Below, one piece after another: positions 16,655 through 22,283 of a stretch of 22,283 bases of DNA. Under the pieces are notes generated by a model. It saw only the letters and a list, made by a program, of their open reading frames with translations. It did no database searches and was not told where the DNA came from. The position numbers and the translations under genes are program-made. Source of the stretch: Bacteroidales bacterium UBA1794 (GTDB lineage: Bacteria > Bacteroidota > Bacteroidia > Bacteroidales > Bacteroidaceae); contig DCFW01000037.1 in NCBI GenBank assembly GCA_002315435.1, forward strand, positions 1 to 22,283, read 5' to 3'. The stretch's first letter is position 1; each line of letters begins with the position of its first letter.

Positions 16655-19444
16655 TTAGCATACAATGTTTACAATCTTTTTGGGTACTACAATAATCTTC
16701 TTTATTGCTTTACCTTCAATCCATTTTTGTGATTCCTCATGACTTAGAACGGTTTTTTCAATTGCATCACGTTCTGCATCAACAGGGAATTCCAATGTAA
16801 AGCGAGCTTTACCGTTAAACGAAATGATGTATTTTACTGAATCTTCTTTCAAGTACTCTTCGTTACATACCGGCCATTTAGCATCGCAAACAGAAGTATT
16901 GTTACCGAAAGATTCCCACAATTCCTCAGCAATATGAGGTGCAAAAGGGGCAATCAATACGATTAAGTCACTAAGTACTTGTTTACTGTGACATTTCATC
17001 GCAGTCAGCTCGTTTACACAAATCATAAAGGCACTTACGGAAGTGTTGTATGAGAAGTTTTCAATATCGTAAGTTACTTTTTTGATTAACTTATTGATAC
17101 TCTTCAATTCTTCTTTGCTTGGTGCATCATCCGTCGGAATGAATTGATTCTCTTTGTTCCAGAACAAGTACCAGAATTTGCGGAAGAATCGTTGGACTCC
17201 GTCAATACCGTTTGTATCCCATGGCTTTGATTGCTCCACAGGGCCGAGGAACATTTCGTACATACGCAATGTATCTGCACCGTATTTATCAACAATCATG
17301 TCAGGGTTCACTACATTAAACATGGATTTGCTCATCTTTTCAACAGCCCATCCACAAGCATATTTACCATCTTCGAGGATAAATTCGGCATCGTTGTATT
17401 CCGGTCTCCATTTCTTGAATGCCTCTGTGTCAAGCAAATCGTTTGATACGATGTTTACATCCACGTGAATAGGAGTGGTCTCGTACTTATCTTTTAGTCC
17501 TAATGAAACGAACGTGTTTGTATCTTTAACACGATATACAAAGTTGCTTCGTCCCTGAATCATACCTTGGTTGACCAACTTTTGGAAAGGTTCCTCTTTC
17601 ACCGATACTCCTATGTCAAATAAGAACTTGTTCCAGAAACGTGAATAAATCAAGTGACCTGTGGCATGTTCTGTTCCACCCACATACAGGTCAACATTCT
17701 GCCAATAACTATCCGCTTTTTCTGAAACTAAAGCCTTATCGTTATGTGGATCCATGTAGCGTAAATAGTATGCAGAAGAGCCGGCAAATCCGGGCATTGT
17801 ATTCAGTTCCAAAGGATAGCCTTCTTTGGTTGTCCAATTTTGAGCACGTCCCAATGGAGGTTCACCCGTTTCCGTTGGCAAGTATTTGTCTATTTCAGGA
17901 AGCTTTAATGGTAAATCTTTCACGTCAAGCATGTATGGTATTCCCTCTTTGTAGTATACAGGGAAAGGTTCTCCCCAGTAGCGTTGACGGCTGAAGATAG
18001 CATCACGAAGACGAAAGTTTACTTTTACTTTTCCTAAATGAGTTTCTGTTACATATTTCTTTGTAGCGACAATGGCCTCTTTCACGGTTAATCCGTTAAG
18101 AACCAATCCACCTTCCTTTTCTTGTCCCGGTTTCGGAGAGTTTATCAAGATGCCCTCTTTGGCATCAAAGCTCTCTTCACTTACGTCACATCCTTCAATC
18201 AAAGGACGGATTTCAAGACCGAATGTTTTAGCAAAAGCATAGTCGCGGCTATCATGAGCCGGTACAGCCATGATGGCTCCCGTACCGTATCCGGCCAGTA
18301 CATAATCACTGATCCAGATAGGAATATTTTCGTTTGTAAGAGGATTTATGGCATATGAACCTGTAAATACACCTGTCACTTTGCGATCGGCAATACGTTC
18401 ACGTTCGGTTCTTTTCTTTGTCTTGTCAAGATAAACGTCCACTTCGGCTTTCTGTTCAGAAGTGGTCAGTTGAGCCACCAGTTCGCTTTCAGGTGCAAGT
18501 ACCATGAACGTGACACCGAAGATTGTATCGGCACGTGTTGTGAAGATTGTAAATTCAGTATCGCTATTTTGTACTTTGAATTGCATCTCCGTACCTTCGC
18601 TGCGACCGATCCAATTGCGTTGAGTTTCTTTTAATGATTCTGTCCAATTGATTGTATCCAGCCCATCAAGCAATCTTTGTGAGTAGGCCGATACTCTTAG
18701 GCACCATTGACGCATCACCTTTTGAATCACAGGATAACCGCCGCGTACGGATATGCCTTCAACCACTTCATCATTGGCTAGAACGGTTCCAAGTTTTGGA
18801 CACCAGTTCACCACAGAATTGCCCAAGTAAGCAATACGCCAATTCATCAATGCATTCTGTTGAGCCTTTTCATCCATGGCTTTCCATTCATCGGCAGTGA
18901 ATGAGAGTTCTTCACTACATGTAGCTTTAATGCCTTCTGTACCCGAAGTTTCAAAATTCTTTATCAGTTTATCTATGGGTTGCGCTTTCTTCAAGTCATT
19001 GTCATAATAACTATTGAACATTTGAATGAACGCCCATTGAGTCCAATGATAGTATCCCGGTTCACAAGTACGTATTTCACGGTCCCAGTCAAATGAAAAA
19101 CCGATCTTGTCTAGTTGTTCGCGATAGCGATTTATATTGTTTTTTGTGGTGATAGCCGGATGTTGTCCGGTTTGTATGGCATATTGCTCAGCGGGTAATC
19201 CGTAAGCATCATATCCCATAGGGTTCAGCACATTGAATCCTTGCAGACGTTTGAATCTGGCATATATGTCACTAGCAATGTATCCGAGAGGATGTCCTAC
19301 ATGTAAACCTGCTCCGGAAGGATAGGGGAACATGTTCAATACATAGTACTTCTTTTTTGATTCATCTTCAACCACATGGTAGGTTTTGTTCTCTACCCAT
19401 TTCTTTTGCCATTTCTTCTCAATCTCTCTGAAATTATATTCCAT
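16655..19444 (-). CDS. leuS: Leucyl-tRNA synthetase
   Basis: This class I synthetase charges tRNA-Leu. At 929 residues it is a little longer than the usual 860-880 bacterial length. The HIGH motif is HVGH (48-51) within FPYPSGAGLHVGHPLG, and the KMSKS loop is at 703-707. The CP1 editing domain lies between, with the threonine-rich TIFTTRADTIFGVTF segment (starting with FT) and the GTGAIMAVPAHDSRDYAFA region. The extra length includes an insertion around 150-195 before the WRIAYLGNSVVNWCPKL segment, which I believe is shared by Bacteroidota LeuS. A candidate -7 box lies 34 bases upstream. No T-box leader is seen, as expected outside Gram-positives. Confidence 0.97.
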   Translation of the reverse strand: MEYNFREIEKKWQKKWVENKTYHVVEDESKKKYYVLNMFPYPSGAGLHVGHPLGYIASDIYARFKRLQGFNVLNPMGYDAYGLPAEQYAIQTGQHPAITTKNNINRYREQLDKIGFSFDWDREIRTCEPGYYHWTQWAFIQMFNSYYDNDLKKAQPIDKLIKNFETSGTEGIKATCSEELSFTADEWKAMDEKAQQNALMNWRIAYLGNSVVNWCPKLGTVLANDEVVEGISVRGGYPVIQKVMRQWCLRVSAYSQRLLDGLDTINWTESLKETQRNWIGRSEGTEMQFKVQNSDTEFTIFTTRADTIFGVTFMVLAPESELVAQLTTSEQKAEVDVYLDKTKKRTERERIADRKVTGVFTGSYAINPLTNENIPIWISDYVLAGYGTGAIMAVPAHDSRDYAFAKTFGLEIRPLIEGCDVSEESFDAKEGILINSPKPGQEKEGGLVLNGLTVKEAIVATKKYVTETHLGKVKVNFRLRDAIFSRQRYWGEPFPVYYKEGIPYMLDVKDLPLKLPEIDKYLPTETGEPPLGRAQNWTTKEGYPLELNTMPGFAGSSAYYLRYMDPHNDKALVSEKADSYWQNVDLYVGGTEHATGHLIYSRFWNKFLFDIGVSVKEEPFQKLVNQGMIQGRSNFVYRVKDTNTFVSLGLKDKYETTPIHVDVNIVSNDLLDTEAFKKWRPEYNDAEFILEDGKYACGWAVEKMSKSMFNVVNPDMIVDKYGADTLRMYEMFLGPVEQSKPWDTNGIDGVQRFFRKFWYLFWNKENQFIPTDDAPSKEELKSINKLIKKVTYDIENFSYNTSVSAFMICVNELTAMKCHSKQVLSDLIVLIAPFAPHIAEELWESFGNNTSVCDAKWPVCNEEYLKEDSVKYIISFNGKARFTLEFPVDAERDAIEKTVLSHEESQKWIEGKAIKKIIVVPKKIVNIVC

Positions 19445-19477
19445 AGTGACAGTAATTTTCTATATTTTTATTGATTG

Positions 19478-19485
19478 CAAAGATA
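19478..19485 (-). promoter_or_regulatory. Candidate -7 box for the leuS unit
   Basis: The minus strand reads TATCTTTG, an exact TAnnTTTG match, 33 bases upstream of the leuS start and after the receptor terminator. A clear TTG -33 element is not present. Its place directly behind a terminator supports it as the start of the leuS - yitT-like - rdgB transcript. Confidence 0.6.
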
Positions 19486-19511
19486 GATAATATTTATTGA
19501 ACTATAAATGA

Positions 19512-19544
19512 AAAAAGCTTCCCTTTTTGATGGGGAAGCTTTTT
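19512..19544 (-). terminator. Rho-independent terminator after the TonB receptor gene
   Basis: A perfect 12-base inverted repeat, AAAAAGCTTCCC at 19512-19523 and GGGAAGCTTTTT at 19533-19544, surrounds a nine-base loop. On the minus strand the stem ends in a T-tract, 20 bases beyond the receptor stop codon. The symmetric A and T flanks would let it work in either direction, but only the leftward receptor transcript reaches it here. Confidence 0.88.
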
Positions 19545-19563
19545 CAGTCAATTATTTAGTTAC

Positions 19564-21651
19564 TCAAAATGTAAATTTAACGCCGGCGTAATAACTGCGA
19601 GGCATCATCGGGCCATAGATGTAGTTTGAGTCACGATCTTTTCCCTTGTCGAAATCTTTCTGAAAGGAGTCAAAAACATTGAGCATTCCACCGTTTATCT
19701 GCATTACCACAGCTTTGTCGCAAAGTGATATGTCGTAAGCCAGTTTGATGCCGGCATCAAAAAAACGCGGTGTTTCTACTGAAATGTCTTTGCTTACACC
19801 CGAACCAGCTAGATGTTGAACCAACATGCTGCCGGTGTAGGTGCCGGTGATAGCTGATGAGAAATGCTCGAAAGGAGTGATGTTTGCGGTCAAGTATCCG
19901 TAGATGTCGGGAGTGCGAAAGATTCGTTTTTCGGCAGGAACTATTGCGTCACTGCTCCATTGTTGAGCTTCTTTGTATTTGCTTTTTTGCCAAGTGAGAC
20001 CGGCTTGCAAATCCATAAAAGAACCGAATGCCGCTTGCACTTCCGAGTTTAGCCCATAGACACGTGATCCCGATGCATTGTAGCGTTCGTCTACTTCATC
20101 ACCATTGGCATTCGTTTCGCCAAGTTGACGTAGAGCAAATGTATTGCGAAGATCAGTATAGAATCCTTCAACAAGAAAATCCATCAAAACATTTCCGAAT
20201 CTATGGTTATAATCAGCCGATCCGCTCCAACTAGTTGAGCTTTCTTGCTTTAGATTAGCAGCTAATTGTATTACTCTACGTACTCCATTCACAAGATCAA
20301 TATGTAAATCTTCATCATATGCTTGAGGTGCTCTGAATCCTCCGCTCAAGCTTGCACGGAAGTTCCATGCGCGACTAGGGGTATATCTCAAATTCACTCT
20401 AGGGCTAAAGATTGCATGGTTAATCATGTTATGCTTGTCAAGGCGGCCACCCAAAAGAATGCTCCAGACATTTGTTTTCCATTCATTTTGTGCAAACACA
20501 CTTGATGTCCGGGTATGTTGGTTTGTCAATATATTATATCCTAGTGTTTGATCCTTCATATTGTCTGAGTTATACTCAGCACCCATTGTCAGATCTGCCG
20601 GCATAAATAGTAGATTAGAGAAAATGTGAGTATATTGAGTTCCGAAAATATAAGTAAAATCATGTGTCAATCCGTAGTTGTTGAGGCTCCTGTCAGCACC
20701 GTAATAGCTGTTCCTGTCTGTATTTTGGAAGGAGAAATAGGTATTGAATTTATCTCTGTAGCTAGGTGTGGCCATGTCTAGATTAATACCTCCACCATTG
20801 ATTGTATGTTGAGTGGTTTCTGCCAGGTTTGCTTGATGCGGAGGTAAGTTTATACTATCACCACCACGACGATAATCGGTGATTCCATGATAATCAATAG
20901 ATATTTTTGCATAGTCGCTTGGTTTCAAAACAGCACGTGCACCGATTGTTTTGGTCTTTATTTTGTTAATATCCGAAAAACCGTCACCGTCAGCATCGTA
21001 AGGTTGACGCTCGCGATTGGCTCCGTAAAGGTATAGTCCTGCCTTTTTATTGTCAGAAACCACCGAAGCATTGATCGTCGTGTTGTTTTCAAATGTATTT
21101 GTTCCCCCGATAGAAGTGATTGAATGGCTTAATGCACCTCCATTTTTTGTAGGTTCTTTGGTAATGACATTTATTGTACCTCCAATGGCTGAAGAGCCGA
21201 AGAGTGCTGATCCGCCCCCCCTGATCACTTCTACATGATCAATCATGTTGGCAGGTAGTTGTTCTAATCCATATACACTGGTAAGAGCCGAAAAGATAGG
21301 ACGGCTATCGATCAATATTTGTGAGTAGTGGCCATCCAGTCCATTGATTCTTGCTTGAGTCCATCCACAGTTTTGGCAATTATCTTCAACGCGCACTCCC
21401 GGTACGAAACTTAATCCTTGTACCAAACAGCTTGCTTGGGTGTCTTCAAAGATTTTGTGTGGAAGTACATTTACCAATGACGGTGCAAGCCACTTGGTGG
21501 TAGGATTTCTAGTGGCTGTAACCACCACTTCATTTAATGCAATACTGTCATTTGGACAGATCTTCTCATTTTTGGCACTATTGCTGGCGTGTACGCTGAA
21601 TGCAACCATGCTGAATAGTAGCGTAGCTATAAAGGAATTTTTTTTATTCAT
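19564..21651 (-). CDS. TonB-dependent outer-membrane receptor, possibly for a metal or metal complex
   Basis: This 695-residue receptor has a signal peptide (about 1-22), a TonB-box-like segment NEVVVTATRN (40-49), a plug domain (about 55-165, with RINGLDGHYSQILIDSRP and EVIRGGGSALFG) and a beta-barrel ending in phenylalanine (YYAGVKFTF). It lacks the extra N-terminal carboxypeptidase-like domain of SusC proteins and no SusD gene is nearby, so it is not a glycan-utilisation receptor. It is of the BtuB/CirA type, used for cobalamin, siderophores, haem or copper. The plug carries CQNC (92-95) and the barrel a calcium-type loop DADGDGFSD (219-227). The small HHH/CPIC membrane protein gene 77 bases upstream suggests a metal substrate. 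No cobalamin riboswitch is seen. Substrate is inferred only. Confidence 0.88.
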   Translation of the reverse strand: MNKKNSFIATLLFSMVAFSVHASNSAKNEKICPNDSIALNEVVVTATRNPTTKWLAPSLVNVLPHKIFEDTQASCLVQGLSFVPGVRVEDNCQNCGWTQARINGLDGHYSQILIDSRPIFSALTSVYGLEQLPANMIDHVEVIRGGGSALFGSSAIGGTINVITKEPTKNGGALSHSITSIGGTNTFENNTTINASVVSDNKKAGLYLYGANRERQPYDADGDGFSDINKIKTKTIGARAVLKPSDYAKISIDYHGITDYRRGGDSINLPPHQANLAETTQHTINGGGINLDMATPSYRDKFNTYFSFQNTDRNSYYGADRSLNNYGLTHDFTYIFGTQYTHIFSNLLFMPADLTMGAEYNSDNMKDQTLGYNILTNQHTRTSSVFAQNEWKTNVWSILLGGRLDKHNMINHAIFSPRVNLRYTPSRAWNFRASLSGGFRAPQAYDEDLHIDLVNGVRRVIQLAANLKQESSTSWSGSADYNHRFGNVLMDFLVEGFYTDLRNTFALRQLGETNANGDEVDERYNASGSRVYGLNSEVQAAFGSFMDLQAGLTWQKSKYKEAQQWSSDAIVPAEKRIFRTPDIYGYLTANITPFEHFSSAITGTYTGSMLVQHLAGSGVSKDISVETPRFFDAGIKLAYDISLCDKAVVMQINGGMLNVFDSFQKDFDKGKDRDSNYIYGPMMPRSYYAGVKFTF

Positions 21652-21680
21652 TTTTTTTTATTTAGGAATAATACCTCCAT

Positions 21681-21700
21681 CTGACAAATAGTTTTGTCAG
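21681..21700. promoter_or_regulatory. Perfect 8-base inverted repeat upstream of the receptor gene
   Basis: CTGACAAA and TTTGTCAG flank a four-base spacer, forming a 20-base dyad. It lies 30 bases upstream of the receptor ATG and 28 bases after the stop of the small membrane protein gene. It could be an operator for a dimeric regulator, or an RNA hairpin that tunes expression of the receptor relative to the first gene. The stem lacks a T-tract in the receptor direction, so it is not a standard terminator. Confidence 0.5.
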
Positions 21701-21728
21701 TAACGTTAAATTAATAAAAGAGTCTGTT

Positions 21729-22064
21729 TTAAGCTACAGTGTTTGGAGGTGCCCTAAGTTGAGCGTAAGTGCGCTTCTTGTGAGAATAAGATTGTGTAAA
21801 AGTACAATATTGTATCCCCAATAAGATAGCAGTGGCAAATAAATGAAAAATGGTAGCAGCTTCTGTTGGTGAGAATGTAAACTGGCATATAGGGCAAGCT
21901 GCATCATTACTAATCGTTATTTGATTGTGAGCAACGACAGTTTTTGCCGTAATTCTAATATCAGCTTCATGATGGTGCAGATCTTTCAGCACTATAGCCG
22001 ATAATAGAATAAACAACAATCCCCATGCTATTGCAATTCTGTGATTATGTTTTTTGGCCTTCAA
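21729..22064 (-). CDS. Small membrane protein with HHH and CPIC motifs (DUF2946-like pattern)
   Basis: With a TTG start at 22062-22064 the product is 111 residues. A basic N-terminus is followed by one membrane helix (about 10-27), then LHHHE (29-33), a polar stretch, CPIC (57-60), a second helix (about 70-90) and a C-terminus with RAPP (104-107). His-rich plus CxxC between helices suggests metal binding in the periplasm. The plan, including the terminal RAPP, resembles DUF2946 proteins that sit near copper receptors in Proteobacteria; I cannot prove homology. No ATG exists in this frame. A longer frame from TTG at 22094 overlaps the -7 box and would start upstream of the transcript. It is the first gene of a unit with the receptor. 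Confidence 0.7.
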   Translation of the reverse strand: MKAKKHNHRIAIAWGLLFILLSAIVLKDLHHHEADIRITAKTVVAHNQITISNDAACPICQFTFSPTEAATIFHLFATAILLGIQYCTFTQSYSHKKRTYAQLRAPPNTVA

Positions 22065-22091
22065 ATAACTGTTCTGTTTATGATTTCGCTG

Positions 22092-22099
22092 CAAAGATA
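22092..22099 (-). promoter_or_regulatory. Candidate -7 box for the CPIC protein and receptor unit
   Basis: The minus strand reads TATCTTTG, an exact TAnnTTTG match. Transcription would start near 22085, giving a leader of about 20 bases before the TTG at 22064. No TTG -33 element is visible. It lies back to back with a possible plus-strand box at 22113-22120. Confidence 0.55.
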
Positions 22100-22112
22100 G
22101 TATATATCGCTT

Positions 22113-22120
22113 TATGTTTG
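22113..22120 (+). promoter_or_regulatory. Candidate -7 box for the right-edge lipoprotein gene
   Basis: The plus strand reads TATGTTTG, matching TAnnTTTG. It would give a leader of roughly 75 bases that contains an inverted repeat. Its -33 region would overlap the -7 box of the divergent unit. No TTG is present at the right distance, so support is moderate. Confidence 0.4.
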
Positions 22121-22156
22121 GCTTATATTTCTCTTAAAAAGAACATTATTAGTTTA

Positions 22157-22187
22157 AAATGGTTATAATTACAGTTGAAAACCATTT
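22157..22187. promoter_or_regulatory. Inverted repeat in the leader of the lipoprotein gene
   Basis: AAATGGTT (22157-22164) and AACCATTT (22180-22187) are perfect 8-base arms around a 15-base spacer. The second arm ends 15 bases before the plus-strand ATG. It may be a regulator site or an RNA stem near the ribosome site; the sequence alone does not decide. Confidence 0.4.
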
Positions 22188-22202
22188 GGGTAAAAAAAGT
22201 TT

Positions 22203-22283
22203 ATGAGAGTAATGAGAGTAAAGAGTATTATTTATGTGTCATTATTATTTTTATCGTCTTGTCTTTTACTTAAAAGTGTTTAC
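22203..22283 (+). CDS. Start of a probable lipoprotein gene, cut by the window edge
   Basis: An open frame of 27 codons runs from ATG at 22203 to the last base, with no stop. It encodes a basic start, a hydrophobic stretch (IIYVSLLFL) and a lipobox-like LSSC followed by further residues, a typical Bacteroidota lipoprotein signal. A second in-frame ATG at 22212 gives a tighter signal peptide and may be the true start. An A-rich stretch (TAAAAAAAG) precedes it. The gene is divergent from the metal-type receptor unit. The mature protein lies outside the window, so its role cannot be given. Confidence 0.6.
   Translation, partial: MRVMRVKSIIYVSLLFLSSCLLLKSVY

Noticed and set aside
17154..17468. 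A 104-codon plus-strand frame inside leuS
   Set aside because: It lies wholly antisense to a conserved synthetase region, has no promoter or ribosome site, and the product looks random.
19445..19563. T-box leader before leuS
   Set aside because: The region holds only a terminator belonging to the receptor gene and a -7 box; no T-box sequence or specifier stem is seen.
21652..21728. Cobalamin or other riboswitch before the TonB receptor
   Set aside because: The gap is only 77 bases and lacks a B12-box-like sequence. The only structure is the 20-base dyad.
19564..22283. SusC/SusD polysaccharide utilisation locus
   Set aside because: The receptor is short, lacks the SusC N-terminal extension, and there is no SusD, glycoside hydrolase or regulator in the visible part.

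Overview
The window is AT-rich bacterial DNA from the order Bacteroidales, most likely a Bacteroides relative. The evidence is a prolyl tripeptidyl peptidase closest to Porphyromonas PtpA, a large DUF2723 membrane glycosyltransferase, and repeated TAnnTTTG boxes (the Bacteroides -7 promoter element) in front of genes. A-rich leaders stand in for Shine-Dalgarno sites. No tRNA, rRNA, CRISPR array, insertion sequence or phage gene was seen, and no gene-free stretch exceeds 300 bases. All but two genes lie on the minus strand.

From high to low coordinates, the right edge holds the start of a plus-strand lipoprotein gene (from 22203). It is divergent from a two-gene minus-strand unit: a small HHH/CPIC membrane protein (21729-22064) and a TonB-dependent receptor (19564-21651), closed by a strong hairpin terminator at 19512-19544. 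Next is the leuS - yitT-like - rdgB unit (19444 to 15162). A single plus-strand radical SAM gene (14346-15122) converges on rdgB and diverges from cysE.

From cysE leftward, genes are packed with gaps of 0 to 93 bases and several ATGA stop/start overlaps: serine acetyltransferase, an RlmL-type 23S rRNA methyltransferase with an unusual Ser-Asp-Arg-Pro repeat tail, a PtpA-like peptidase, purD, an unassigned polytopic membrane protein, a YqaA-type VTT protein, a zinc/manganese-type lipoprotein and its ATPase, a DUF2723 (GT117-like) glycosyltransferase, a NodB-fold deacetylase, and queG. Possible internal promoters precede znuA and the DUF2723 gene.

Most of the window is core housekeeping: leucine charging, nucleotide-pool cleaning, purine and cysteine synthesis, rRNA and tRNA modification, and peptide degradation. 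The less ordinary parts are the receptor plus CPIC protein, which may be a metal uptake pair; the metal ABC genes with no permease beside them; the touching glycosyltransferase and deacetylase genes; and the repeat tail on the rRNA methyltransferase. I see no clear-cut new defence or mobile system.
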